DNA from: Candidatus Pacearchaeota archaeon
GTDB lineage: Archaea; Nanobdellota; Nanobdellia; Pacearchaeales; GW2011-AR1
Length of the DNA stretch: 41,764 nucleotides
Assembly: GCA_023139205.1 (NCBI GenBank)
Contig: JAGLOA010000006.1
Coordinates: 1 to 41,764 of the forward strand
Reading direction: 5' to 3'
Shown here: piece after piece, positions 7,601 through 15,366 of the stretch
How the letters are laid out: each line of letters opens with the position of its first letter
How positions within the stretch are numbered: position 1 is the stretch's first letter
Made by a program: the position numbers and the translations under genes
Notes under the pieces: generated by a model
Databases searched by the model: none
Seen by the model: only the letters and a program-made list of their open reading frames with translations
Told to the model about the DNA's origin: nothing

Positions 7601-8109
7601 TTAAGGATATTTTAAAACAAGGGAAAGACCCTTTTGTTAATATTGGTTTTACTCACGATACTTCTGATTTTAATGAGGGAGTTTTATGTTCTTCATATAA
7701 ATTGCTTGCGACAATGCAGGAAAAAGTTCAGCATCAGATGGAGCTTGTTGAAAGAATCAGGGCTGTTGATACTTCTGATACTGCGAGGTTGATTCTTGAG
7801 AGGCATTTTATCAGAGATATGAGGGGTAATTTGAGGAAGTTTTCTATGCAGGGTTTTCGGTGTGTTGCGTGCAATGAGATTATGAGAAGACCTCCTTTAA
7901 CAGGAGTTTGTCCAAAGTGCAGAGGGAAGATAATATTTACAATTCATGAAGGGGGGATAAAGAAGTATCTTGAGCCTGCTTTGGATTTGGCGAAGAAATA
8001 TAATCTCTCTCCTTATATTAAACAGAATTTAGAATTAATAAAAAGATATATTGATAGTATTTTTGGAAAGGAACTTGAGAAGCAAGAGAAATTGGGGGAG
8101 TGGTTTTGA
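4642..8109 (+). CDS. polC: DNA polymerase D large subunit DP2 (catalytic)
   Basis: DP2 is the two-barrel catalytic subunit of archaeal PolD. The 1155-aa protein is intact, with no intein at the usual active-site insertion points. The catalytic double-psi barrel motif is IRRDCDGDEAAIM (about 903-915), and NAKIDAGEVDDQ (944 on) follows. Zinc-binding clusters are at C655/C658/C667/C670 and C1074/C1077/C1090/C1093. The extreme C-terminus QEKLGEWF (1148-1155) fits a PCNA-interacting PIP box (Q-x-x-L-x-x-W-F). GAGGT, 12 nt before the ATG, may serve as a ribosome binding site. In family members I recall, the active site reads RRNCDGDE, so Asp906 replaces Asn here; this should be checked by alignment. 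Confidence 0.96.
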   Translation: MKTQEYFKKIEKDVREIYEVVGAARAKGLDPVNEVEIPLAMTMAEKVVGLISTIYPQMMNSGIAKRILELEKEYGKLDTTVTFKIAEEVAKQKFCKFESLLQAIEAGVRIGFAYSTLGVVSSPIEGFTELKLGKTRDEKDYFIACFSGPIRSAGTTASCVVLMLIDYLREIFGYAKYDSTEEEVKRTVSELTDFHERITNLQYMPTEEEIIFLAKNIPIQVAGDASEKLEVSNYKNLERVDTNFLRSGFCLILAEGLAQKAAKGFRLLKAIKANGIKSTGFDFLEEYIKIHEKRDTGKTDDSPTYIKDLVAGRPVFGHPSRSGALRFRYGRGRVSGFSASSLHPATMAITDDFIAIGTQLKIEKPTKGTVATVCDCIEGPIVKLVNGSVKKIKTKEEAKKVYSDVEEIIYLGDILFPFSDLANRNSNLIKPGYVEEWWGLDLREKNFELEKEINYFNVDFENAVELSKKYNIPLHPNFIFYWTEISKEQFLGLIDWLKHSRVSGKIIFPYNPAEQEKFELGKRCLELLGFEHDVTIENVVVNEENSKALFANLGIDLNILGKEEFLLYDVFDVDKFDLDKSVLETVNSVSYFEIKDKAGDFIGTRMGRPEKAKLRKLTGSPNVLFPVGKEGGRLRSVQAACEEGRVRSAFPINYCDNCKKETIYSVCEDCGGKCRKMFYFFETKEKSFNKIEEGLEREGMPYCNQDLDINHYFEKAREKIGFDKKDVPLLIKGVRGTSSAGHMMENLSKGILRAKHGLQVNKDGTIRFDATELPLVSFKPKEVFVSIEKLKELGYDQDVFGKELIDENQILELMPHDVLIPSSPESPDEKGEDVFMNICNFVDELLVKFYGLKPFYNLKKKEDLIGHFGVCMAPHNCAGVVCRFIGFSKTLGLFASPYMHAAIRRDCDGDEAAIMLLGDVLLNFSRKFLPSHRGGTQDAPLVLNAKIDAGEVDDQILDFEFVNEYPLELYRLAEQRKHSSEVKVNTVKDILKQGKDPFVNIGFTHDTSDFNEGVLCSSYKLLATMQEKVQHQMELVERIRAVDTSDTARLILERHFIRDMRGNLRKFSMQGFRCVACNEIMRRPPLTGVCPKCRGKIIFTIHEGGIKKYLEPALDLAKKYNLSPYIKQNLELIKRYIDSIFGKELEKQEKLGEWF

Positions 8110-8161
8110 GTTAGGAGTGAGAATTAAATAAATTGATAAAGTCCGATATTCTTAATTCTTT

Positions 8162-8515
8162 ATGGTAAATAAATTTATTAAAGAGATACATAGTCTTCTC
8201 CCAATAAATTACAGATTATGGAAAGAAAACCAGGATGATGTTTATTATCAGATTAAAAAAAGTTTAAAATTCTCTTGGCTTTCTACTCAATGTACAATTC
8301 ATTCTTCTATGAATCTCTCTCTTTTTATCCTTCTTTTTACTTTGGGTTTGGGGTTTATACTTAAATCTTTTGAGCTTAAGTCTTTTTTTCTTTATGTTTT
8401 TTGTTCTTGTATTTTGATTTTTATTATACTTTATCTTTTGTTGCTTAACCATCATTATGATAAATATGTTGATGAGAAATATTTAGAATTTTCTAAAACA
8501 AATACAAAACAATAG
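8162..8515 (+). CDS. Small two-helix membrane protein, unknown
   Basis: The 117-aa protein has a hydrophilic N-terminus (about 45 aa), two transmembrane helices (about 50-68 and 75-95, rich in L, F and I) and a charged tail ending in K-T-N-T-K-Q. I do not recognise it. Codon use matches neighbouring genes. An AT-rich element (AATTGATAAAG, 8130-8140) lies about 26 nt upstream of the ATG. Its end overlaps the end of the convergent permease gene by 23 bp. Confidence 0.6.
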   Translation: MVNKFIKEIHSLLPINYRLWKENQDDVYYQIKKSLKFSWLSTQCTIHSSMNLSLFILLFTLGLGFILKSFELKSFFLYVFCSCILIFIILYLLLLNHHYDKYVDEKYLEFSKTNTKQ

Positions 8516-9710
8516 TCGGAATCAATAAACACCCCATCATATTTGTTCTTTTTACTTTTAATGAGATGCAATAAATTCCTGCAAATGTTGAAATTATTAA
8601 AACTATTAATCCAAGAAAACTGGAAACAAGGAAGACAATTATTCCTAAGAAAATTAAGGTTATTGTTGATGTAATTGTATAGTTTATTTTTGTTATTTTT
8701 TGTGAAAAGAATTTTGCTAAGGAGATTGTTATAAAAAAAGAAATTACTCCTGAGATTAAAACAACTACAAGAATTAAAAAAAGAATTTTGGGATTTAGTT
8801 CTCCAATTATTTTTTGAATTGCAACTGCTGCACCTGTTCTTGTTTTTGAGATTATGTAAAGTGTAATAAATGAAAAGCCCATAACCAGAGTATTTGTTGC
8901 TCCAAGTAAAATAAGAAATCCTTTTTTGTCTGTTCTTGAAATTGTATTTCCGATGATTGCTGCCTGACCACTTCCTAATCCTGGAAGGAAACTGCATAAT
9001 GGAGAGGCGATTAATGCTCCGATAATTGGTTTTAAGATATTTACCGAGGGTTTTTTAATTTTTTGTTTTGGAATTTGGGTTTTATTTTTTATACTTGTAA
9101 CTAACATTGAACCTCCAAAAAGTCCTGTAAGAAGAGGTAATAATGGTTGTTTTAATTCAAGGGCTTTTCCTAAGATTTCATGAGGATTTAAAATAAGAAT
9201 TCCTAAAAAACCAGTTAATAGAAAAACAAAAATTGCAGAGAATTTTTTGTTTTCTAATGAGATTAAGAAAAAAGAAGTTAAGATAAGCAAGCCAGGGATT
9301 AAAACTGGAATAAAATTATAGAGATAAATAATTGATTCTTTGAAAATAAAAAAAGGAGAAGAAATTAAAATTAAAATAAAGATTGCAGCTAAACTTCCGT
9401 AGCATGTTAAAATTATTGCTTCATATCCCTGGCCTTTTTTTAATAATTCATGTCCTGGTAAAACAGAAAGTTCTGTGTCTGTATCTGGACAGCCTAAAAA
9501 GATTGAAGGAATAAAATCAATAAATGTGTGGGCAATTGCCATTGATGCAATGAAAACCACAAGATAAATTGGGGTGATTGAACTAAATAAGGATGTAGAT
9601 AATGAGACAATAAAAATTCCAATTAAATTTATGTGGATTCCTGGAATTAGGCCGGTTAATGTTCCTGCTATAATCCCAAGGATTAAAAAAAGCAATATTT
9701 CAATTAACAT
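8493..9710 (-). CDS. TctA-like tripartite tricarboxylate transporter permease (archaeal type)
   Basis: The 405-aa polytopic membrane protein has about ten hydrophobic helices. The N-terminal signature GTLTGLIPGIHINLIG (about 16-31) and a second, similar element SFLPGLGSGQAAIIGNT near the middle (about 240-256) form the two-fold repeat typical of TctA/DUF112 permeases. No TctB or TctC partner genes are nearby, so it probably works alone, as in other archaea with single TctA-like genes; the substrate is unknown. Its 3' end overlaps the convergent small membrane gene. A long second-frame ORF (8455-8997) on the same strand is a shadow of this gene. Confidence 0.88.
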   Translation of the reverse strand: MLIEILLFLILGIIAGTLTGLIPGIHINLIGIFIVSLSTSLFSSITPIYLVVFIASMAIAHTFIDFIPSIFLGCPDTDTELSVLPGHELLKKGQGYEAIILTCYGSLAAIFILILISSPFFIFKESIIYLYNFIPVLIPGLLILTSFFLISLENKKFSAIFVFLLTGFLGILILNPHEILGKALELKQPLLPLLTGLFGGSMLVTSIKNKTQIPKQKIKKPSVNILKPIIGALIASPLCSFLPGLGSGQAAIIGNTISRTDKKGFLILLGATNTLVMGFSFITLYIISKTRTGAAVAIQKIIGELNPKILFLILVVVLISGVISFFITISLAKFFSQKITKINYTITSTITLIFLGIIVFLVSSFLGLIVLIISTFAGIYCISLKVKRTNMMGCLLIPTIVLYLF

Positions 9711-9761
9711 GAAATAGGAATTATAGAAATCTTTAATAATCTCTTATTTCTCTTTTTTGTT

Positions 9762-10781
9762 ATGGATGTTAATAAAAAATTTGAATTAATCAAAAGAAAT
9801 ACAGAGGAAATAATTGGAGAGGGAGATTTGAAGAATTTATTAAAGAAGAAAAAGGAAGTTAGTGTTTATTGGGGAACCATGCCGACAGGAAGTATTTCTA
9901 TTGCTTATTTTTTTCATATGTTGAAAATTGCTGATTTTTTAAAAGCTGGTTTGAAGGTTAAGATTTTGATTGCTGATTTACACGCTGCTTTAGATAGTGT
10001 GCCTTGGATTGAATTAGAAAAAAGATATGATTATTATGAGAAGGCAATTGTTATGATTTTAGAAATTATTGGAGTTGATTTAAAGAAACTTGAATTTGTT
10101 AAGGGAAGTGAGATGCAATTAAAACCAGAATATATGTATGATGTTTTACAATTAGCTAGTTTGTCTTCTGTGAGTAATGCTACAAAAGCAGCTTCTGAAG
10201 CAGTGAAGAGTGCCAAAACTGGAAAGGTTAGAGTTTCTGGTTTGATTTATCCTTTAATGCAAGCTTTAGACGAACAATACTTGGATGTAGATATTCAATT
10301 TGCAGGGGTTGATCAAAGAAAGATTATGGTTTATGCGAGAGAATTTCTTCCTAAGATAGGTTACAAGCCAAGAATTGAAATTATGACCTCTATGATAAGA
10401 GGTTTGGTTGGAAAACAAATGAGTTCAAGTATAGAAGCAACTAAAATTGATTTGCTTAATGATGAGAAAATAGTTAATAGGAAAATTAATAACGCAGAAT
10501 GTGTTTCAGGAAATCCTGATAATGGGGTTATGGCTTTTTTGAAATATGTTATTATGGCTATTAAAAAAGATAAGAAAGAAAAGTTTGTTATTGAAAGATC
10601 TGAAAAATATGGGGGAAATTTAGAGTATAAAGATTATGAAGAAATTGAGAAAGATTTTGTTGGTAAAAAATTACATCCTCTTGATTTGAAAAATGCTACT
10701 GCTAAGGAGATTAATATCTTATTAGAGAGTTTTAGAAAAGATAAGAAAATTCAGGAGTTGCATAAGAAAGCTTATTCTTGA
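9762..10781 (+). CDS. tyrS: Tyrosyl-tRNA synthetase (eukaryote-like)
   Basis: This class I synthetase charges tRNA-Tyr. The 339-aa protein has YWGTMPTGSISIAYF (36-50), in which SIAY occupies the HIGH position, much like GKPHVAYF in eukaryotic cytosolic TyrRS. Other motifs are ILIADLHAALD (68-78), the tyrosine-pocket stretch YPLMQALDEQYLDVDIQFAG (163-182) followed by VDQRK, and the KMSKS equivalent KQMSSS (218-223) followed by KIDLL. It lacks a bacterial S4 domain. The tyrosine pocket and KMSSS-KIDLL block resemble human TyrRS more than typical bacterial enzymes, from memory of the family. The gene ends one base before the convergent GTPase gene ends. Confidence 0.94.
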   Translation: MDVNKKFELIKRNTEEIIGEGDLKNLLKKKKEVSVYWGTMPTGSISIAYFFHMLKIADFLKAGLKVKILIADLHAALDSVPWIELEKRYDYYEKAIVMILEIIGVDLKKLEFVKGSEMQLKPEYMYDVLQLASLSSVSNATKAASEAVKSAKTGKVRVSGLIYPLMQALDEQYLDVDIQFAGVDQRKIMVYAREFLPKIGYKPRIEIMTSMIRGLVGKQMSSSIEATKIDLLNDEKIVNRKINNAECVSGNPDNGVMAFLKYVIMAIKKDKKEKFVIERSEKYGGNLEYKDYEEIEKDFVGKKLHPLDLKNATAKEINILLESFRKDKKIQELHKKAYS

Positions 10782-11696
10782 TTATCTTGTTTTAAACTCA
10801 ACAACATCTAAATCTTTTAATTTGTGTTTTAAACCAACTTTTTGAGCTGGAAATTTTGAGGAAGGTCCCCAAATTTTTGTTTCTTTTATTTTATTTGAAA
10901 AACCTTTTAATATTTTTTCAGCGACGTCTTTTATCGTTGATTCTGGATTAAGGATTATTGGTTTTGGGGATTTTTCTTTTCCTGGCTCTTTTGTGTAAAT
11001 TCTTATTTTATCAAAACTTTGAAAGATTTTATCTTTTAATTCTTCAATCCCTTGTTTTGTTTTTGTAGAAATTAAAACAAAGTTATATTTTTTAGAAGAA
11101 AGTGTTGCTGAAAGTTTTCTTATTTCATTTTTGTTTAGTTTATCTATTTTATTAAAGAGAATTATCCTTTTTCCATGGGCTTTCTTTATTTCTTTTTCTA
11201 TTTCATTTATTTGTTTTAAATTTGTGATTAAAATTAAAATTGTGTCAGCAGTATTAGCAAGTCCTTTATCGTATTGTGCAGAGCCTAAAGAGGGGATTTC
11301 AATTAATTGTATGCTTGTTCCTTTGTAGCCCATTATCCCTATTTCTGGGAAAGTTGTGATATATTTTGCTTCAGAAATTTTTGGTTTAGCGTTGGTGAGC
11401 AAAGAAATTAAAGAAGATTTCCCAGAGTTTGTAAATCCAATAATTACTGCCTGCATATCCCCTTTTTTTATTCCTGGTTTTCCTGAAGATTTGCCTGATT
11501 TTTTTGTTTTTTCTAATTTTGCTTTTAATTTTTTATATCTTGTTTTAAGATTTGCCAGCATATTTTCAGAAGATTTGTGTTTTGGGCATTCTTTTATCAT
11601 TTCTTCAAGAGCTTCAATTCTTTCTTCATCTGTTTCTGCTGACAGAAATTTTCCCTGTGCTTTTTGATAGAATGGTGATTGATTTGTTGATGCCAT
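10782..11696 (-). CDS. DRG/Obg-like GTPase with C-terminal TGS domain
   Basis: The 304-aa protein has a basic, helical N-terminal arm (1-80). G1 is GFTNSGKSS (87-95), a YKGTSIQLIEIP strand follows, and G4 is NKID (182-185). A TGS domain fills the C-terminus (about 230-303, RIYTKEPG ... LKDLDVVEF). Domain order and the IQL-strand fit the DRG branch, which acts on ribosomes in translation. The G3 element, normally D-x-P-G, reads EIPSLG (133-138), so the usual Asp and Gly are changed, and the family's extra helix-turn-helix insert appears to be absent or reduced. It may therefore have altered GTP hydrolysis. It is convergent with tyrS with no gap. Confidence 0.88.
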   Translation of the reverse strand: MASTNQSPFYQKAQGKFLSAETDEERIEALEEMIKECPKHKSSENMLANLKTRYKKLKAKLEKTKKSGKSSGKPGIKKGDMQAVIIGFTNSGKSSLISLLTNAKPKISEAKYITTFPEIGIMGYKGTSIQLIEIPSLGSAQYDKGLANTADTILILITNLKQINEIEKEIKKAHGKRIILFNKIDKLNKNEIRKLSATLSSKKYNFVLISTKTKQGIEELKDKIFQSFDKIRIYTKEPGKEKSPKPIILNPESTIKDVAEKILKGFSNKIKETKIWGPSSKFPAQKVGLKHKLKDLDVVEFKTR

Positions 11697-11747
11697 GTTT
11701 TTTAGAATTGATTTCTATATTAATACTTTTCTTTATTAAATGAAAAA

Positions 11748-11788
11748 TTTATAAAACTTGAATTGTTCTTATTATGGAGGTGAATTAA
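11748..11788 (+). promoter_or_regulatory. TATA box, Shine-Dalgarno and 4-codon mini-ORF
   Basis: A TATA element TTTATAAA (11748-11755) precedes a strong GGAGGTGA Shine-Dalgarno (11776-11783), 5 nt before the ATG of the 52-aa peptide. The Shine-Dalgarno lies inside a tiny frame ATG-GAG-GTG-AAT-TAA (11774-11788) whose stop abuts the real start. Confidence 0.55.
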
Positions 11789-11947
11789 ATGCAAAAGCAA
11801 ATACAGCAACAAAAACCAGTGGTTGAAAATTCTCAACCAGAGCAAAAAGTTAAGTCAGTTCCTAAGAAGAAATCAAATTTGTTGATTATCCTGATTGTTA
11901 CTTTAATTATTGCTATTGGGATTGGAATTTATTTTTTGGTTTCTTAG
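11789..11947 (+). CDS. 52-aa single-pass membrane peptide
   Basis: This short gene encodes a hydrophilic Gln-rich N-terminus (MQKQIQQQKPVVENSQPEQK), a lysine cluster K-P-K-K-K before the membrane, and one transmembrane helix (LLIILIVTLIIAIGIGIYFLV). The C-terminus is outside by the positive-inside rule. Support is the near-perfect GGAGGTGA ribosome binding site 5 nt upstream and a TATA box. The function is unknown; it resembles the tail-anchored or single-helix small proteins common in archaea. Confidence 0.75.
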   Translation: MQKQIQQQKPVVENSQPEQKVKSVPKKKSNLLIILIVTLIIAIGIGIYFLVS

Positions 11948-12025
11948 ATAATAATTTTGAAACTGAAATTTTGCAGAAAGGTCTTTAGCTAATTTAAATT
12001 AAAGCAGGTTTTTTCCAAACATTAT

Positions 12026-12035
12026 CTTTAAATAT
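12026..12035 (+). promoter_or_regulatory. TATA box for the M16 peptidase gene
   Basis: CTTTAAATAT is centred about 26 nt before the ATG at 12056, so a leaderless transcript is likely. Confidence 0.5.
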
Positions 12036-12055
12036 CTTGATTAATATTTTTTAAC

Positions 12056-13255
12056 ATGAAACATAATTTTCATAGAAAAATTCTGAAAAATGGAATGACC
12101 CTTCTTTTTGAGAAAAGAAATATTCCTGTTGTTAGTGTAGCTTTTGCAGTTAAGGCAGGAGGAATTCATGAAACTGAAGCAGAAAAAGGAATTTCTCATT
12201 TTATTGAGCATATGTTTTACAAGGGAACTCCGACAAGAAACACAAAACAAATTGCCGAAGAAATTGAATGGAATGGGGGGGAGTTAAATGGTTTTACTTC
12301 AGAAGAGGTTGTTGCTTATTGGTGTAAGATGCCTTCTAAACATTTGGATGTTGCTTTAGAGGTTTTAGGGGATATGGTTAAGAATCCTTTGTTTGATGAG
12401 AAAGAATTAGAAAAAGAAAGAAAAGTTATTTTTGAAGAGATTAAAATGTATAAAGATAGTCCTAGAATGCATGTTTTTGATGAGATTCAAAAATCCCTTT
12501 ATACTGGGACAATGGGAATTAATCTTGCCGGGACATTTGAAACAATGAACTCTGTTGACAGAAAGAAAATGTTTGAGAAATTTGAAGAAATTTACCAACC
12601 GAATAATATGATTTTATGTGTTATTGGTGATGCAGATTTTGAAAAGATCGTTAAATTTGCTGAAACTAATTTTGGAGATAAAAAAGGAAAAATTCAAAAT
12701 CAAAAATTTGATTTAAGGAATGAAATTAAAATTGAAAAAAGAAAAGATATAGATCAGGCTAATTTAGTTTTTGCATATCATGTGCCTTTGGCAGGAGAGA
12801 AAGGATGTTATGCTGCGCAAGTTTTAAGTTGTTTAATGGCAGAAGGAATGTCCTCAAGATTATTTGAGGAAATTAGAGAAAAAAGAAATCTGGCTTATGC
12901 TGTTAAAGGAGATTCTAATATTAACAAGGGTTTTGCTTATAATTTAATTTATGTTGGAACAATGAAAGAAAATGTTGAAAAAGTCAAGGAATTAATTTTA
13001 AAAGAATTTAAAGAGGTCGCAAAAGAATTAACAGAAAGTGAATTAAATAAGATTAAGGAAAAATTAATCGGGAATTACCATATTTCTATGGAAGATTCTC
13101 AGACTCAGATGATTAATTTGCTTGTTTCAGAAATTCATGGAAATGCTGAAGAGTTTTATGAATTTGAAAAGAATATTTCTGAAGTTAAGTTAAAGGATGT
13201 TAAAGATTTAGCAAATATAAAGGATTATAGTTTTTTTGCGTTGGTGCCTGAATAA
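12056..13255 (+). CDS. M16 family zinc metallopeptidase (PqqL/MPP-beta-like)
   Basis: The 399-aa protein has the inverted zinc motif HFIEH (H48, E51, H52) in GISHFIEHMFYKGT, and the third ligand is supplied by FEEIK (E127/E128). R/Y-type substrate binding elements occur in the second half (EEIREKRNLAYAV, about 273-285). The length is that of a single M16 subunit with two homologous halves, about 400 aa, as in mitochondrial processing peptidase beta and bacterial PqqL-like enzymes. It has no signal peptide, so it acts in the cytoplasm. No M16 partner gene is adjacent, so a homodimer is likely (inference). The start is set by the TATA position. Confidence 0.93.
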   Translation: MKHNFHRKILKNGMTLLFEKRNIPVVSVAFAVKAGGIHETEAEKGISHFIEHMFYKGTPTRNTKQIAEEIEWNGGELNGFTSEEVVAYWCKMPSKHLDVALEVLGDMVKNPLFDEKELEKERKVIFEEIKMYKDSPRMHVFDEIQKSLYTGTMGINLAGTFETMNSVDRKKMFEKFEEIYQPNNMILCVIGDADFEKIVKFAETNFGDKKGKIQNQKFDLRNEIKIEKRKDIDQANLVFAYHVPLAGEKGCYAAQVLSCLMAEGMSSRLFEEIREKRNLAYAVKGDSNINKGFAYNLIYVGTMKENVEKVKELILKEFKEVAKELTESELNKIKEKLIGNYHISMEDSQTQMINLLVSEIHGNAEEFYEFEKNISEVKLKDVKDLANIKDYSFFALVPE

Positions 13256-13330
13256 GGTTTTTTATCAATTTCTGCTTTTGATTAAATAAAAAGGAATATA
13301 GTTTGAAAAGTTTTCTAGGATTTATATTGT

Positions 13331-13404
13331 TTTTGTTTTGCAAAAGATATTTTCATGTACACACTTTTTTATAAAGAGTTTTTTGTTTTTTATATTTTAA
13401 TGGA
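13331..13404 (+). repeat. Duplicated 74-bp promoter element, copy A
   Basis: This copy matches 15933-16006 at 66 of 74 positions without gaps and ends just inside the ATG of the amidohydrolase gene. It contains a TATA box (TTTATAAA, 13368-13375) placed about 28 nt before that ATG. The most economical reading is a duplicated leaderless promoter. Confidence 0.75.
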
Positions 13405-14479
13405 AGAGATAGTATCTAAAACAGCTTATGAAAAAGAAGTAAGAAATTATTCTAAAGATTTTGGAGGTTTTTTTAATGCTCATGCTCATGGGGATAGAGC
13501 CTTTACCAGAAGAGATGAGTTTTATGTTGATATTGGTCGATCTAAAGATGAAATAGAGAGATTATCTTTGAAGGATAAACAAGGTCTTGTTTGGGCGTTG
13601 CATACTGGAAGAGCATTTAGCAAGGATAGTCTTCTTGAAAGAATGAGTTGTTTGTTAGAGGATTCTATTAAATATGGGACCAGAAGAATTGATAGTTGTA
13701 TTGATGTAACTTATAATACTGGGCTAAAATCTTTTGAAATAGCAAAAACATTAAAGAAAAAATATAAAGACAAAATTGATTTTAGACTTGGGGCTTATAA
13801 TGTTTCTGGATTTAAAGATTCTGATCCAGAAAGATCTGAAATTTTTGAACAAGCATGTAAAGAAGCGGATTTTATTGTTGCTTTAGCTGAAAAAGATAGA
13901 GGAGAAGAACATATTGGAGAGAAGCAACATAATATTTATATGTTAAATTTGGGGCTGAAATTTAATGTTCCTGTTCATTTTCATGTTGGTCAGGCAAATA
14001 CCCCAAAAGATCGAGGAGCAGAAGTTCTTTTTGAGTGTATGGATTGGATGTATAATCTTGATAAGAGACTTGATTCAAAATCTTTTCCTAAAAATATGCT
14101 GGTTCATGATATCTCTGCTTCATGTTATTCTAAAAAGGATTTTGAAAAGCATTGCAATCAATTATTAAAATATAATCTGGGGGTTATTTGTTGTCCTACT
14201 GCAGGTATTTCTATGAGGCAAGAAAGTAAATACAAAAGCAGGATCCATAATAGTCTTGCAAGAGTTTGGGATTTTGCATTAAGGAAGATTCCTGTTTTTC
14301 TTGGAACAGATAATATCAATGATGTTTTTGTTCCTTCTTCTACCCCTGATATGTATGATGAAATTTTTACTTTTTCAAATAGTTTAAGAGGATATGATGA
14401 ACGGATTTTAGCAAAGATTGCATGTGGAAAGGAATTAGATGATTTTGATAGGGGAAAAATCAAAGAAATGATTTTTTAA
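13400..14479 (+). CDS. Amidohydrolase, cytosine deaminase-like
   Basis: The 359-aa protein has metal-dependent amidohydrolase landmarks: FNAHAHGDRA (H28, H30), PVHFHVGQAN (H193, H195), LVHDISA (H236) and the catalytic-aspartate region LGTDNINDVFVP (D304). The last stretch resembles CodA-type cytosine deaminase. In CodA the second His motif is H-C-D-E, which carries the proton-shuttling Glu; here it is H-V-G-Q, so the substrate or chemistry may differ. I chose ATG 13400 because the TATA box in copy A of the promoter repeat is 28 nt upstream; the 15 codons upstream are part of that repeat and are probably not translated. It is likely to work on a nucleobase or other cyclic amide, but this is inferred. 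Confidence 0.82.
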   Translation: MEEIVSKTAYEKEVRNYSKDFGGFFNAHAHGDRAFTRRDEFYVDIGRSKDEIERLSLKDKQGLVWALHTGRAFSKDSLLERMSCLLEDSIKYGTRRIDSCIDVTYNTGLKSFEIAKTLKKKYKDKIDFRLGAYNVSGFKDSDPERSEIFEQACKEADFIVALAEKDRGEEHIGEKQHNIYMLNLGLKFNVPVHFHVGQANTPKDRGAEVLFECMDWMYNLDKRLDSKSFPKNMLVHDISASCYSKKDFEKHCNQLLKYNLGVICCPTAGISMRQESKYKSRIHNSLARVWDFALRKIPVFLGTDNINDVFVPSSTPDMYDEIFTFSNSLRGYDERILAKIACGKELDDFDRGKIKEMIF

Positions 14480-14559
14480 TCTGAAAAAGAGTTTTAGTTG
14501 TAAAGGTTTTTAATATCTTTCTTCGATAATTTTTTAAATGATTTTTATTAGCTATTTTC

Positions 14560-15366
14560 ATGTTTATTGTAAAAGTTCCGGGAATAAATGGTCTTGGAAG
14601 AACTAAAGGTTGTGAAGGTGCAGGAAATGCTATTTTGAAATCTTTGAAAGAAATTTATACAAATGAATCTGGAAAAAAAATTGAGGTTGATAAATTGGAT
14701 TTGGAAGAAATTCATTTAGATAATGAAAATCTGGAATTAAGCAATAAATTAATTTATGAAAATTCTTTTAAAACTTTTGAAGAAAAACCAAAAACTATTT
14801 TTCTTGGGGGAGATCATTCAGTTAGTTATTCAACAACTAGGGCTTTTTTTGATTATTGCCAGAATTCAGGAAGAGAACCTTGTTTAATTGTTTTTGATGC
14901 TCATGCAGATTGTATGACTCCTATGAAAGAACCAACTCATGAAGAATGGTTAAGAAAGTTAATTGAGGATGGTTTTCCTGCAGAAAATATTCTTTTGGTG
15001 GGGGTTAGAAATATTTGGGAAGATGAGAAGAAGTTTTTAGAAAAGAATAGTGTGAGAATGATTTCAATAAATAATTTGTTAAAGGATCTGGAAAATAGTT
15101 GCGATACTATTATGGAATTTGCTTTTGGTAAGGAACTTTATGTTTCAATTGATATTGATGTTATTGATCCTGCTTTTGCACCAGCTACAGGATATCCTGA
15201 GCCAGGAGGATTAACAAGCAGGCAGTTTATTTATTTAATTCAGAGAATAAATAAAATTAAAAACCTGAGAGCCTTTGATATTGTAGAGATAAATTCAGAA
15301 AAAGATAAACAAAATAATAATATGACAATTAAACTTGGGGCTAAAATTTTGGGAGAGTTGATTTAA
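14560..15366 (+). CDS. Arginase/agmatinase-family ureohydrolase
   Basis: The 268-aa protein shows the complete binuclear manganese site: GGDHS (H86), FDAHAD (D113, H115, D117) and SIDIDVIDP (D198, D200). The following APATGYPEPGG loop is typical of the family. It hydrolyses a guanidino group (arginine, agmatine or a relative) to give urea or formamide; the sequence alone does not settle which. There is no N-terminal signal. A TTTTTAAATG element (about 14531-14540) lies 24 nt upstream of the ATG. The stop codon directly abuts the start of thpR, which suggests cotranscription. Confidence 0.92.
   Translation: MFIVKVPGINGLGRTKGCEGAGNAILKSLKEIYTNESGKKIEVDKLDLEEIHLDNENLELSNKLIYENSFKTFEEKPKTIFLGGDHSVSYSTTRAFFDYCQNSGREPCLIVFDAHADCMTPMKEPTHEEWLRKLIEDGFPAENILLVGVRNIWEDEKKFLEKNSVRMISINNLLKDLENSCDTIMEFAFGKELYVSIDIDVIDPAFAPATGYPEPGGLTSRQFIYLIQRINKIKNLRAFDIVEINSEKDKQNNNMTIKLGAKILGELI

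Noticed and set aside
4642-8109. Intein in PolC (DP2)
   Set aside because: The reading frame is continuous over the expected motifs, with no intein splice-site residues or endonuclease domain.
8455-8997. 180-aa minus-strand frame
   Set aside because: It lies in another frame of the TctA-like permease gene, and has many Asn, Cys and Ser codons that arise from the AT-rich permease sequence; no protein pattern.
13355-13399. N-terminal extension MYTLFYKEFFVFYIL of the amidohydrolase
   Set aside because: It falls within the duplicated promoter repeat and includes the TATA box; the same hydrophobic tail appears in front of an unrelated protein.
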